Shown here in pieces: positions 18,465 through 28,090 of a DNA stretch of 64,000 nucleotides; positions within the stretch are counted from its first letter, which is position 1; every line of letters starts with the position of its first letter. Source of the stretch: Akkermansiaceae bacterium UBA7331 (GTDB lineage Bacteria; Verrucomicrobiota; Verrucomicrobiia; Verrucomicrobiales; Akkermansiaceae). Made by a program: the position numbers and the translations under genes. The notes beneath the pieces are model-generated. The model was not told the DNA's origin, did not search any database, and saw only the letters and a program-made list of their open reading frames with translations. The stretch is from positions 151,623-215,622 of the forward strand of contig DKPP01000002.1 of assembly GCA_002471255.1 (NCBI GenBank), read 5' to 3'.

Positions 18465-19451
18465 TTATTTAGAACTAATAACGATGCTAATTAAGTAAAT
18501 AGTGTAGAGGATATAGATGGTTAAAAGCATAATCCCCGCCCAGCGATTGATGCGAGGTGGGCGTCCTTTAAAGCTGATACCAAAAAAGAAAAGTAATACG
18601 GTTAGGGCACCCATGAGTAAGATGTCTCGGCTCATTACGTTTTCATCAACGGTGAATGGATGTATCGAGCCGGCAATGCCAATAACTGCCAGAGTATTGA
18701 AAATGTTGGAGCCAATGATGTTCCCTAAGGCAATATCATGCTCACCCTTGCGCGCTGCTGCAATAGATGAAGCTAATTCCGGTAAAGATGTGCCTACTGC
18801 CACGATGGTCAAACCTATAATCATTTCGCTGACTCCAAAGGAGCTGGCGATATTGACTGCTCCGTAAACCAATAGGCGGGAGCTTGCCGTAAGGACTACT
18901 AAACCGACTAGTAACCAAAACCAAGATTTGCCTTTAGATAAGGCGGGTATTGTCTCCTCTTCTTCGATTACTTCTTTGCTGTAGTTATCTTGCGCTATTT
19001 TTTGTTTTTTGCTCAAAATAATGCTCCAGATCATGAGGACAAAAAACATACCTAGTAAGATGAAGGAATCCACTCTAGAGATATCCAAATCTGAGACTAG
19101 AAAGATAGTAACTGCAGTGATGATAAGCAGAACGGGAAGTTCTTTTTTTAATAAACTAGATTTTACCAAAATTGGGCTAATTAATGCCGTAGCGCCTAGA
19201 ATGAGTGCGATATTAGCTATGTTTGACCCAAAGGCATTGCCTAATGCCAATCCGGGATTTCCTTGAACGGCTGCCAATGCGGACACGACCATTTCCGGTG
19301 CTGATGTGCCAAACCCGACGATAAGCATACCAATTAAGAGGGGTGACATACCTAAATATTTGGCTACGTTTGCTGCACCTTCGACAAATTTGTCAGCACT
19401 CCATACTAATAAGACTAATCCTGCTATGACGGCAATAATATCTACAATCAT
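18465..19451 (-). CDS. Na+/Ca2+ exchanger family membrane protein (YrbG/CaX-like)
   Basis: 328 residues with about ten membrane helices and the two inverted alpha-repeats of the family: GFGTSAPEM with GNAFGSNIAN in the first half, and AVGTSLPELASS with GNIIGSNIFN in the second. It exchanges Ca2+ for Na+ (sometimes K+-dependent) across the inner membrane. A charged cytoplasmic loop (about 150-175) separates the halves. It ends 18 bases before the start of the M60 gene on the same strand, so the two may be co-transcribed. Confidence 0.92.
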   Translation of the reverse strand: MIVDIIAVIAGLVLLVWSADKFVEGAANVAKYLGMSPLLIGMLIVGFGTSAPEMVVSALAAVQGNPGLALGNAFGSNIANIALILGATALISPILVKSSLLKKELPVLLIITAVTIFLVSDLDISRVDSFILLGMFFVLMIWSIILSKKQKIAQDNYSKEVIEEEETIPALSKGKSWFWLLVGLVVLTASSRLLVYGAVNIASSFGVSEMIIGLTIVAVGTSLPELASSIAAARKGEHDIALGNIIGSNIFNTLAVIGIAGSIHPFTVDENVMSRDILLMGALTVLLFFFGISFKGRPPRINRWAGIMLLTIYILYTIYLISIVISSK

Positions 19452-19597
19452 GAATAAATAACTACAAGTGAGTCGGCATAGTATGAAATTTTTTTCCAGA
19501 ATGCAACGTTGATGCTAATTTTGTTATTTCTATTGAATTCATCTCTTTTTTGTTTGCTGATAAGTATTTTTATCGTAGCCTCACTTTTATTCTTACT

Positions 19598-20779
19598 ATG
19601 GATGAGTTTTTTATAATAGTTTATCTTATTTTGCCTTGGTGTTTGTTAATATTGGGATATCAACAGTTTAAAAAACGTCGATTTATTAGCGATATTCCGA
19701 CATCAAAAATTGCCAATGTATTTATTGGTTTAGTGGAAATTAAGGGGCAATCTTATCCTTGTGATGATTTGTTGATTTCGCCATTAACGGAAACTGAGTG
19801 TATTTATTATAGTTATCAGATTGAAGAGCAGTATTATTCGACCGATTCAAAAGGAACTCGTACCAATCATTGGAAAACCATTGAAAAAGAAGAAAAACGA
19901 TCATCCTTTATGCTCCGAGATGATACCGGTGAAATTTTGATTGAGCCTCAAAAAGCCGAGGTGCAAGGTGTCGAGTTATTACGAAAGACAGTTTCATCGT
20001 TCGATAGTTTGTATTATGATAAGGGGCCTCAAAAAGCGCTATCGTGCTCTACAGGAAAAAGATTATTTACGGAGTGCGTGCTATTGCCTGATCAATCTCT
20101 TTATGTGATAGGTTCCGCCGTGGTTCAGGAAAATTCTGCAAAACCTAAAATATCTTATACGAAAAACGACCCGATCTATTTGATTTCATGTAAAAGTGAA
20201 GAGGAGATTATTCGTTCTTTTGGTGCCGGGGCTATGCTCCAATATTTCTTTGGATTTCTTATAATCTCCTTACCTTTCTTTTTGCTCGATTTTTCGCATG
20301 ATCAAGAGGTAATCATGTGGTGCTTCGCTTATTTCCTACTGTTTTCTTTAGTATTGAGCGTTTTTTATGGAGTAGGGTTATATAACAACCTTATTGATTT
20401 GAAAAACCGTGCGAAGCGAGCCATTGCTTTGATTGATGTAGAATTGCAGCGCCGCCATGATTTGATTCCTCAATTGGTGAAAGTAGTAAAAGCTTACACC
20501 CATCATGAAAAAGATCTATTAGAGTCTTTGACGATGGAACGTGGTCGCAATATGGAGGCATCTCAGTTTGTCTCGTTAGCTGAGTCATACCCCACATTGA
20601 AGGCCGATCTCTTATTTAGTCAGTTAACGAATCAATTACGTGTAACGGAAGATCGACTATCGATGACTCGACATTTTGCTAATGAAGTAATCAATAAATA
20701 TAATACTCGTATTGCTTCTTTTCCCTGGTGCCTCTTTGCGAAAAGATTACAAATGGGCTCAATGGATTTTGTGGAGTAG
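19598..20779 (+). CDS. GIDE-like plus LemA-like membrane protein
   Basis: 393 residues from the ATG at 19598 (an upstream TTG at 19550 gives 16 more residues). An N-terminal membrane helix is followed by a region (about residues 25-160) that resembles the GIDE domain of MUL1-type membrane E3 ligases and their bacterial relatives. Two more membrane helices lie around 215-265. The C-terminus (about 270-380) matches LemA: GVGLYNNLIDLKNRAKRA and ELQRRHDLIPQLVK. LemA proteins are membrane-anchored helical bundles of unknown role. The fusion of the two modules in one protein is the notable point. Confidence 0.78.
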   Translation: MDEFFIIVYLILPWCLLILGYQQFKKRRFISDIPTSKIANVFIGLVEIKGQSYPCDDLLISPLTETECIYYSYQIEEQYYSTDSKGTRTNHWKTIEKEEKRSSFMLRDDTGEILIEPQKAEVQGVELLRKTVSSFDSLYYDKGPQKALSCSTGKRLFTECVLLPDQSLYVIGSAVVQENSAKPKISYTKNDPIYLISCKSEEEIIRSFGAGAMLQYFFGFLIISLPFFLLDFSHDQEVIMWCFAYFLLFSLVLSVFYGVGLYNNLIDLKNRAKRAIALIDVELQRRHDLIPQLVKVVKAYTHHEKDLLESLTMERGRNMEASQFVSLAESYPTLKADLLFSQLTNQLRVTEDRLSMTRHFANEVINKYNTRIASFPWCLFAKRLQMGSMDFVE

Positions 20780-20810
20780 AGGGCTTAATAAGATTTGCGA
20801 ATAAAAAGGA

Positions 20811-20841
20811 AAAGACCTTAGTTTTTTGAACTAAGGTCTTT
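20811..20841. terminator. Bidirectional terminator between the LemA-like gene and the tRNA-Val genes
   Basis: The perfect stem AAAGACCTTAGTT/AACTAAGGTCTTT has T-rich sequence downstream on both strands. The LemA-like gene and the tRNA genes converge here. Confidence 0.82.
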
Positions 20842-20846
20842 ATTGA

Positions 20847-20921
20847 TGGTACAGGGAGAGGGATTCGAACCCCCGACCAACTGTGTGTAAGACAGCCGCT
20901 CTACCACTGAGCTATCCCTGC
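20847..20921 (-). tRNA. tRNA-Val (anticodon TAC), copy 1
   Basis: 75-base cloverleaf with CCA encoded. Acceptor GCAGGGA/TCCCTGT, anticodon stem GCTGT/ACAGT, loop CTTACAC giving anticodon TAC. It is identical over its full length to the second copy 31 bases upstream. Confidence 0.95.
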
Positions 20922-20952
20922 ATTAAGGATGTTGTGTTGTCAGAATCATAAA

Positions 20953-21027
20953 TGGTACAGGGAGAGGGATTCGAACCCCCGACCAACTGTGTGTAAGACA
21001 GCCGCTCTACCACTGAGCTATCCCTGC
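20953..21027 (-). tRNA. tRNA-Val (anticodon TAC), copy 2
   Basis: Identical to the neighbouring tRNA-Val. The two copies stand in tandem with a 31-base spacer and were probably made by a local duplication. They share a terminator at 20811-20841. Confidence 0.95.
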
Positions 21028-21185
21028 GTTGTTTATGGTTGTGTCTGACGACGTGCGGATTCTATAGGTGGAATGCGTTTTTGGCAAGATAAAAATGCAT
21101 GTTTTTGATAAAAAAAAGTATATTTGTTATGTTTGATCTAAGTATTGACTTGATAACAAGTGATATGTGATGATGTAGAAACACT

Positions 21186-22055
21186 ATGGAAAATGAAGGG
21201 ATGAACAAAAAAACTCTGATAGCTCACTTGAAGAGGCATAAATGGCTGGTCTTAGTCAGTGCGTTTTTTTGTTTTGCTGCATCACTAATCTGGGTCTATT
21301 ATTTTGAAACTTATGCGTTACAGGTGAAATACCTGGAGTTTTCCGCCGAATCGGCTTCATTAAAAAAGCCAATGAAGATAGCCGTAGTAAGTGATTTACA
21401 TTGGCAAAAGGGGCAAGAATGGTATGCCCAAAAGTTGGTAAATAAGGTGAATGCCCTCAATCCGGATCTAATCGTCTTATTAGGTGATTACTGTTATGGG
21501 CACACACATGGTAAAACAATGTCTGCTGAGGATGCTTCTCATTTTTTTAAAGAATTGAAAGCTAAGTATGGTGTTATCGGTATTCAAGGGAATCACGACG
21601 TCGTATATGGATGGGGTGCATGGAAAAAATCTATGGAAGACGCAGGAGTGAAAGTATTAACAAACGGCTCTATTCTTGTAGGTGATACGATTGGCTCCTT
21701 GGTTCAGGTTTCAGGTATACTCGATGCTAATACTCATCGAGTGCCGAAATCGTCAATTCCATTGAGACTTTCCCCCGATATTCCCCATTTATTGCTTTCT
21801 CATACGCCGGATATATTTACTGTGGTGCAAACCGGTCGTGTGGATTTAATCTTGTCGGGGCACACACATGGCGGGCAAATTTGTTGGCCTAATGGTAAGG
21901 CTATAAAAAATGGATCTGTTTATAATATTTTTTACAATTATCCATTCGATGAACGTGAAGGAAAAAAACTGCTTATTTCAAAAGGGGTAGGGTGTAGTAT
22001 TTTACCTATTCGTTTGTTTTGTCGCCCGGAAGTCCTATTGCTTAGCTTGCAGTGA
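21186..22055 (+). CDS. Membrane-anchored calcineurin-like metallophosphoesterase
   Basis: 289 residues. One N-terminal membrane helix (about 18-40), then a calcineurin-fold phosphoesterase with the metal-binding signature in order: DLH (in VVSDLHW), GDYCYG, GNHDVVYG, LLSHTPD and LSGHTHGGQ. The family includes YaeI/YkoE-type enzymes acting on lipid or nucleotide phosphoesters; the substrate cannot be told from sequence. An in-frame ATG five codons later is an alternative start. Confidence 0.9.
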   Translation: MENEGMNKKTLIAHLKRHKWLVLVSAFFCFAASLIWVYYFETYALQVKYLEFSAESASLKKPMKIAVVSDLHWQKGQEWYAQKLVNKVNALNPDLIVLLGDYCYGHTHGKTMSAEDASHFFKELKAKYGVIGIQGNHDVVYGWGAWKKSMEDAGVKVLTNGSILVGDTIGSLVQVSGILDANTHRVPKSSIPLRLSPDIPHLLLSHTPDIFTVVQTGRVDLILSGHTHGGQICWPNGKAIKNGSVYNIFYNYPFDEREGKKLLISKGVGCSILPIRLFCRPEVLLLSLQ

Positions 22056-22204
22056 GAAATTCACAAAATAAGATGATTTTTAATATAAGGAACTGATGTC
22101 AAGTGACTGATTTGTTGCACTCGGATCATGAATAATACAGGAGTTTTCCTTGACAGGTAAGAGTATTGGAGTAGATTTTCCTCTTTACTTGTAATTATTG
22201 ATAT

Positions 22205-22660
22205 ATGCCATACTCAAAAGAAGAAACAACCCTAATTTTGTTCAAACCGGACTGCGTGCGCAAGAATTTGTCCGGCATTATCCTTAAACGTTTGTTAGGC
22301 GAAGGTTTTCGCCTACGTGGGATGAAAATGATGCAATTGGATGAAGAAGTATTAAAAGAGCATTACGCCCATATTCTTGATTTAGTGATCGACGGTGAAT
22401 TACTTTTCCCTAAATTGAGTGAATTTATGACCAGTTCACCTGTGGTAGCTATTGCCTTGGCCGGTCCTGGAGTTATTATTCGCGTTCGCGAATTGCTTGG
22501 ACCTACGAACTCTCAAAAAGCCGATAAAGGTACCATCCGTGGTGACTATGGTACAGACAGCATGTTAAACGTTTGCCATGCTTCTGACGGTCCTGAGTCT
22601 GCTCGCGTTGAGTTGGAGCGCTTCTTCAAGCAAGATGAATTGTTTGATTACATGAGCTAA
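22205..22660 (+). CDS. ndk: Nucleoside diphosphate kinase
   Basis: 151-residue cytoplasmic enzyme that moves the gamma phosphate between nucleoside triphosphates and diphosphates. It begins with the typical TLILFKPDCVRK. The catalytic histidine is H125 in LNVCHASDGPESA, where most homologues have N-x-x-H-G-S-D. A short insertion near residues 58-68 (DLVIDGELLF) makes it slightly longer than E. coli Ndk (143 aa). No Shine-Dalgarno sequence; a strong terminator follows. Confidence 0.96.
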   Translation: MPYSKEETTLILFKPDCVRKNLSGIILKRLLGEGFRLRGMKMMQLDEEVLKEHYAHILDLVIDGELLFPKLSEFMTSSPVVAIALAGPGVIIRVRELLGPTNSQKADKGTIRGDYGTDSMLNVCHASDGPESARVELERFFKQDELFDYMS

Positions 22661-22679
22661 GTGCTCGTCGAATTTTTTC

Positions 22680-22712
22680 AAAAGGGCGATATGTTATGCA
22701 TATCGCCCTTTT
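22680..22712. terminator. Terminator after ndk (usable on both strands)
   Basis: The perfect stem AAAAGGGCGATATG/CATATCGCCCTTTT with a 5-base loop. Confidence 0.85.
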
Positions 22713-22764
22713 AAATTTTAAGCCAATCGATAATAGTCATCGGCCATTTGACTCCCGGCGAGTT

Positions 22765-23244
22765 CTATGGTCGGTTGGTAATGAGAATTTCATTGTCGTT
22801 GTATATCGGCTTATCATCATACTTGTATGATTGGATAATATAACGAAGTTCTATCTCTCCTGTCGGATTAAGGTTCTCGTGATCTTTGGGGATTAATTCG
22901 AATCGTTCCTTAATACTGGAGTTAGCCGGTATTTTAAGAGGATTTTTTAAATTGGTAGCAAGAAAAGTAGAATCTCCTATATTCATTACGGATAAAAAGA
23001 CCTGTTCTATACCAATATGGCTGTAGATGTCCAATTCGATATCATGCGGAGCGATATTGCTAAATTCTACTTCAGTAAAAATGGAATCATTTTGTGTAAT
23101 CACATCAATGTGTCGAATTTTGATGTAATTATTTGGCGGGTTTGGGGCGGGATAATATTTGTAAATCAAATGGGTTGAGACAATACCTGCGAGTAAAAGT
23201 GTCAGAATAATAAAATATTTGTTTTCCTGCCATAATTTCATCAT
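22765..23244 (-). CDS. Membrane-anchored beta-rich protein, function unknown
   Basis: 159 residues: one N-terminal membrane helix (about 9-28) and a periplasmic beta-strand-rich domain, probably immunoglobulin-like, with phrases such as FTEVEFSNIAPHDIELDIYS and a strand-rich end. No family is recognised. It is the first of a 13-gene minus-strand block of orphan genes. The next gene upstream starts 73 bases away. Confidence 0.6.
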   Translation of the reverse strand: MMKLWQENKYFIILTLLLAGIVSTHLIYKYYPAPNPPNNYIKIRHIDVITQNDSIFTEVEFSNIAPHDIELDIYSHIGIEQVFLSVMNIGDSTFLATNLKNPLKIPANSSIKERFELIPKDHENLNPTGEIELRYIIQSYKYDDKPIYNDNEILITNRP

Positions 23245-23316
23245 TTTATGTAATGGGATAGTTAAAGTTGCAGTGTGATCCGGTATGGATGATATTCTTA
23301 TTTGAAATTTAGCTGT

Positions 23317-24102
23317 TTAATCTAGAGAAATGTTTTGAGTTCGTGGCTTACATATCAAATAACAATGTAATCCATAAGAGATGATGATTACGTCTATTAA
23401 ATAATTAAAGTAGGCATCTCCAAATATGTAGCTTAGACTTATTGATTTGATGTGTGGTATTAAAATTAAGGTAATCGGTATTATCAATATCAATAAAAAA
23501 TTTTTCAGTAAATAAGCTAAGACATTTTTCTTGTTGTAATATAATTTTGTTGTAATTAACGTTAATGGAGTTACATAGAATAATGAGTAAAAGATTGTTG
23601 CTGCCTGAAGAATAAACGTCCATAAATTATCCATACCCTCATATGTGTTTCTATACTTGAACGAAAACATTAAATAGTTTAGACAGGTAGGTAATATAAA
23701 ACAGGTAAAGAGTGTAGTAAGCGAAATGATTCGGGGAAAATCGTTTTTTAAAGCATTTTTGAAAGCATGATTCAATTGCTCAGCAAACGGATTACTATTT
23801 ATCCGTAAGGATTCTTCGAAAATGGGGTTTTTCCATAAATTGCTCGTATCCTTTATGGATCCGCGAGCGACAAATAGAGCTTCTCCTGATGTAAAAGTAA
23901 TCATTTTTATCACACCTTGACTATCGCTAGGAGAGTTTATATTACCTCCTCTTACGAAGATGTTTACAGACATTTCACGATCCTTATTGGCTGTTTCGTG
24001 TGGTTGGATGTCGAGGATTTGGAATCTTTCGTACCCATCATCAGTGACAACGAAATCTCCGTTTTTTATAGTTATACCATTACTATATTTCATCGGTTTC
24101 AA
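23317..24102 (-). CDS. Protein with soluble N-terminal beta domain and multi-pass membrane domain, unknown
   Basis: 261 residues. Residues ~5-80 look like a small beta barrel (GDFVVTDDGYERFQILDIQP). Residues ~115-250 contain four or five hydrophobic helices. No signal peptide and no known family. A second ATG three codons in is an equally good start. It may be translated from the same transcript as the gene at 22765-23244. Confidence 0.55.
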   Translation of the reverse strand: MKPMKYSNGITIKNGDFVVTDDGYERFQILDIQPHETANKDREMSVNIFVRGGNINSPSDSQGVIKMITFTSGEALFVARGSIKDTSNLWKNPIFEESLRINSNPFAEQLNHAFKNALKNDFPRIISLTTLFTCFILPTCLNYLMFSFKYRNTYEGMDNLWTFILQAATIFYSLFYVTPLTLITTKLYYNKKNVLAYLLKNFLLILIIPITLILIPHIKSISLSYIFGDAYFNYLIDVIIISYGLHCYLICKPRTQNISLD

Positions 24103-24313
24103 TAAGTTAGGTTCTTGGTGTAGTGAGTGAAATAATGTACAATCTTTAGCGATTACACAATAATTTTAATGTTTTTCCTAATATTAGAGTAGGTAATTCA
24201 CTTTTTTTTTGTTGTATGGATGATGTGTCATAAATTACTAATAATAAGTATCACATAAATAATTTGATCAACATTTTCAAAATATATTCAGTGATTATAT
24301 TTTCGGTGTAGCC

Positions 24314-24676
24314 TTAATTTTTATGTAATAAATGATTTAAGCCGTTATCAGTAGTTATTTTTGGATCTGAATCTACAAAATCTGGTGAGACATCAAGCCA
24401 ATCGTTTTCATTTTTCGTGTAATTCATTTTATTTGGCATAGGAAATTTTTTGACTTTGAGCTTTAAAAACATTTTACCGGTTGTTCGTTTAATGCATAAA
24501 TAATGAAAGTCATCTTTAGATCCGCAATAATAGATACCTCGCCATAATGAATTATTATGTCCATTTGGTCCATTCACTAAATCCTTCAGCTCTTGTAAAT
24601 CTACTTCTTTATCTGGAGTACAAGAAGTCACGGCTGTTACGATGAAAAATAAGAAAAATTTAAGAAATCTAATCAT
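24314..24676 (-). CDS. Small lipoprotein, function unknown
   Basis: 120 residues. The signal peptide ends in AVTSC, predicting lipidation at C19. The mature part is small and polar and recalls a beta-rich fold (LWRGIYYCGSKDDFHYLCIK), with two cysteines (about 51 and 60) that could form a disulfide. No family is recognised. Confidence 0.6.
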   Translation of the reverse strand: MIRFLKFFLFFIVTAVTSCTPDKEVDLQELKDLVNGPNGHNNSLWRGIYYCGSKDDFHYLCIKRTTGKMFLKLKVKKFPMPNKMNYTKNENDWLDVSPDFVDSDPKITTDNGLNHLLHKN

Positions 24677-24998
24677 ATTATAATATAATCGTTTGATGTT
24701 AAGTTTTGCGCTCTTTAAGTGTATTTATAAGGAGTTTTGTAAGTGCACGGAGCATATTGAGAGCATTGTCTTATTTGGCTTATCGTAGTCTTTTGAGAAC
24801 TAGTAGTACCGATAGCTCATGGTTTTCTTTGTTTTTTTATATACTAGTGTCTTAAGTGAGTTATTGTAAAGTGTTTTTGTGTTAATGAGTGAGCAGCTTA
24901 TTCTAAATGTGAGGGATGAGACTTGTTTTCTAAATGTAGTTCACGACGTCGGCTATCTAAACAGTACAAGATGGTACGTGGGGGAAAGTTGATGGAAA
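24677..24998. other. 322-bp A+T-rich gap without a recognisable gene
   Basis: No frame longer than about 35 codons (plus strand, near 24884-24991) and no tRNA or clear terminator is seen. It may hold promoter sequence for the flanking minus-strand lipoprotein gene or decayed coding DNA. Confidence 0.4.
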
Positions 24999-25544
24999 CT
25001 AATTTGCCGGTTGAGAAAAATCCGTTTGATAATATACAAGGCGCAATATAGTAATACTGATTAACAAAGCTAGCTTTATTTCATCATCGTAATTAAAATT
25101 CTTTGGTATAATAATCGTTTTTTTACACCGTGATATCCGTCCGCGTGTAATAATATTTAATAATCCCTTAATGATGGTTATTGGTGTTGTATTCATAGCC
25201 ATTGGAACTAGGTAAGTCGTTTCGTTAGCTGAATTGTCTATTTTCGCCGTATGTTCATATCTATCAATGGATACTACAAACGAAATATCGCCGGCAATTA
25301 TTTTAAATTTATTAAAAAAAATATTATGTATTTCGAAATTTGTTTCTGCCTGTACCTTGATTACAGAATTATTTTTTTGAAAATTAATAGCAATTGAATC
25401 GAATTCACCCGATCCTTGACCCTGAGATATGTCGTATGACAGATGCCCAATTTGAATGAAACTTTGATGTAAAAGAAACTCATAAGTGATTTTAGTCGTT
25501 TCATTTATTATTCCTTGAGGAAATAATTCTATTTCATTTATCAT
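24999..25544 (-). CDS. Hypothetical protein, membrane-associated beta-rich
   Basis: 181 residues without a signal peptide. Residues 10-140 are mostly beta strands with alternating hydrophobic residues. A hydrophobic, basic segment occurs near 125-140 and a C-terminal hydrophobic helix near 158-172 could dip into the membrane. The family is unknown. It belongs to the A+T-rich minus-strand block and is probably monocistronic, since it lies about 190 bases from the Sel1-repeat gene upstream. Confidence 0.5.
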   Translation of the reverse strand: MINEIELFPQGIINETTKITYEFLLHQSFIQIGHLSYDISQGQGSGEFDSIAINFQKNNSVIKVQAETNFEIHNIFFNKFKIIAGDISFVVSIDRYEHTAKIDNSANETTYLVPMAMNTTPITIIKGLLNIITRGRISRCKKTIIIPKNFNYDDEIKLALLISITILRLVYYQTDFSQPAN

Positions 25545-25733
25545 ATGAACCGATTACTGGGTTTTGAGAAGACGAAAATGAAAAACTTAGCATTATTCTT
25601 TGTATTTTCATGTAGGTATGAAGTAGAGTAATACGCTTTGTGATTTTTTGCTTTTTTTATTGATTGCAGATATGGCATATCCATTTAAGTTATCTTCATT
25701 TTCAATCTTAGATACGATCAATGAGATAAAATA

Positions 25734-27971
25734 TTAATGATTTGCTTTGATAGTTTTTAATTTTTCAATAGCGTCCTTCTGTCCGAGCTCTGCTGCTTTT
25801 TGGTAGTATTCATAGGCTTTAGAGATATCTTGTTCGATGAAATGATTTCCTGCTTCATAGATTGCTCCTGTGTTGTAAATAGCTGTTGGCTCTTTTTCCT
25901 CCTCTGCGATTTGTAGGTAGGCTAAACCTCTTTCCTTATCTTCTTGTGTCGTGCCCTTTATGCAATAATGTATTCCTAAGAATCCAAGAGCTTCTATGTT
26001 TTGTTGGTCAGCGGATAAGGTCAGCCAATAAACCGTTATATCATCATTATTCCGTGTTAAATAATATTTACCGATTTGACACTGTGCACCGGCATTACCG
26101 TTTGTTGCGGCTTTTTCTAACCAAGAGGTGGTATTTGTCATATCTTGTTTAGTTAAATATAATCCAGCTATGTAATTTTGAGAGATATTGTCCTTTAGTT
26201 GGTCTCCTTTTGTAGCTATGTCCAATCCCTTTTGATTGTCCTGTGGAATATTTTCGCCTAAATCATATTGTTCTGCCAAAAAACCATGCGCCTGAGGATA
26301 ATCAAGTGCTACTGCCTGATGAAGTAATTCTATGCCTTTTGATGCATTCTTTTTCACCCCATAACATTGCAAATATAATCTAGCTAAAAGAGTCATTGCT
26401 TCAGCGTTATTTTGATTGGCTGCTAGAGTTAGCCAATACATACCTCGATTGTAACTACTATCGTATCTGTCGGAAAAAACGTATGTTTTGCCAATTTCGA
26501 GTTGGCTTTGGGCATCCCCCTGAGAGGCACTACTTAAAAGATGGCTAATGAAAGGGCTGTTGTTGAAGGGTGGCTTTGCGCCCGGATGCCAGCCATTGCT
26601 TTCCGCTTGCTTTTTCCAGTAGGAAGCACGTTCTTTATTTATAGCCACGCCTTCTCCTGATTCATAGAGTTGAGAAAGGAGATATTGTGCGTGCGGGTTG
26701 TTGACGGCAGCCGCCGATATGGCACTACGATAAGCTTTGTATGGGTTTTTGGGGAGATGTTTACCTTCTCTTTGGAGAATGGCTAATTGGGTTTGAGCTG
26801 GTGAGTGCCCTTTTTGGGCTGCAATACAAATGGCTTGAACTCCCTGTGATATATCTTCTTCCTTTTTTGCGTTGTCAAGGAGCGTTACTCCCAAATAAGT
26901 TAAACTAGGTACATCTCCCTGATCGCTTGCTTTTTGAAACCACGAGATGGCTTGATCAATGTCTTGCTCAACTCCTTCGCCTTTAAGATACATAATGCCA
27001 AGATTTCGTTGAGACTCGGCTAGACCCTTTTGGGCTGCCTGATTGTACCAACAGAAAGCTTTCTTGAGGTCTTGTTCACCTCCTGTCAGTCCTAGATAGA
27101 TATTCCCTAACTCTGATAGAGCCATATCGTACCCATCATTTGCCGATTGCGTTAGGCATTTAATTGCTTGGTCGTTGTCCCATTTGAGTCCGATACCATA
27201 GGCATGCATGCTTCCTTGAAAGTACAAACAGAACGGATCATTTTTTTCTACTCCTTTTTTAACCCAGTAGATTGTCTGATTTATATCTTGATCCTTCTCT
27301 ATGGCCCTCCAATAAATATCTGCTAACAAACCATATGCCACAGTGTCGCCGAGTTTCTCTGCCTGTTTGTAATACTCAATGGCACGGTCGATATCCTTTT
27401 TTCCGGGCAGACCTTCTTGATAAATGCGACCCAATAATATCGCTGTCTGAGCATGCTTTTGTTCTAGACCCTTTTCCAACCACTTAATGGATAAAGGGAT
27501 GTCTTGTTGGACTCCTTTTCCATGCCAATACAATACACCAAGCATCCATGATGCTTGTCCATTGCCGAGCATGGAAGCGTCTCTATAAAGCTCCAGTGCT
27601 CGCTCTAGGGGATCTCCCTCAATGTTCAATAATTCTACAACTGCTTTAAAATTTTGATCTATGGGTTTATCTCCGAAATAGATATTTGCTTTGCTTAATA
27701 ATAAGTAAGCTATGTCATTTAATGAATCCGCATGCTTTTGTTCGACACCTTTCATTAACAACTCGATTCCCTTTTTTTGAATTTCAGAATCGGTAGAATC
27801 TTTGATATAGTGCCAAGCCAGAGTATTTTGACTGTCAAAATCACCCTCACTCGCTTTCTTTTCTAATTGCTCTACGTTAATTGGGGGTTCTGTGCCTTCT
27901 TCGGCATACGCAACGATATTTGGTATTAGAATACTAGAGATGAGTGTAAATACTAATAATTTGGTTTTCAT
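25734..27971 (-). CDS. Secreted Sel1-repeat (TPR-like) protein
   Basis: 745 residues with a signal peptide (cleavage near AYAEE) followed by at least 16 Sel1-like repeats of about 36 residues. Examples are ASWMLGVLYWHGKGVQQD and SQRNLGIMYLKGEGVEQD. Sel1 repeats form curved helical solenoids that bind other proteins; a periplasmic or exported scaffold is likely. A less repetitive stretch (about 450-490) divides the array into two halves. Its base composition is closer to the housekeeping genes than to its orphan neighbours. Confidence 0.9.
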   Translation of the reverse strand: MKTKLLVFTLISSILIPNIVAYAEEGTEPPINVEQLEKKASEGDFDSQNTLAWHYIKDSTDSEIQKKGIELLMKGVEQKHADSLNDIAYLLLSKANIYFGDKPIDQNFKAVVELLNIEGDPLERALELYRDASMLGNGQASWMLGVLYWHGKGVQQDIPLSIKWLEKGLEQKHAQTAILLGRIYQEGLPGKKDIDRAIEYYKQAEKLGDTVAYGLLADIYWRAIEKDQDINQTIYWVKKGVEKNDPFCLYFQGSMHAYGIGLKWDNDQAIKCLTQSANDGYDMALSELGNIYLGLTGGEQDLKKAFCWYNQAAQKGLAESQRNLGIMYLKGEGVEQDIDQAISWFQKASDQGDVPSLTYLGVTLLDNAKKEEDISQGVQAICIAAQKGHSPAQTQLAILQREGKHLPKNPYKAYRSAISAAAVNNPHAQYLLSQLYESGEGVAINKERASYWKKQAESNGWHPGAKPPFNNSPFISHLLSSASQGDAQSQLEIGKTYVFSDRYDSSYNRGMYWLTLAANQNNAEAMTLLARLYLQCYGVKKNASKGIELLHQAVALDYPQAHGFLAEQYDLGENIPQDNQKGLDIATKGDQLKDNISQNYIAGLYLTKQDMTNTTSWLEKAATNGNAGAQCQIGKYYLTRNNDDITVYWLTLSADQQNIEALGFLGIHYCIKGTTQEDKERGLAYLQIAEEEKEPTAIYNTGAIYEAGNHFIEQDISKAYEYYQKAAELGQKDAIEKLKTIKANH

Positions 27972-28090
27972 GATATTGTAGGTTAAATCTTGGTTTCGGT
28001 TTTTGATGGAGTGTTGGTAGAAAATAGAAATATGGAGATTAATCTCATAGAGAGATGCTTGCTGTAATGAAATTTGATAATAATATACAT

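Noticed and set aside
20847..21027. Tandem tRNA-Val as a possible CRISPR-like or phage attachment repeat
   Set aside because: Only two copies exist, each folds as a complete tRNA, and no integrase or partial tRNA copy is nearby.
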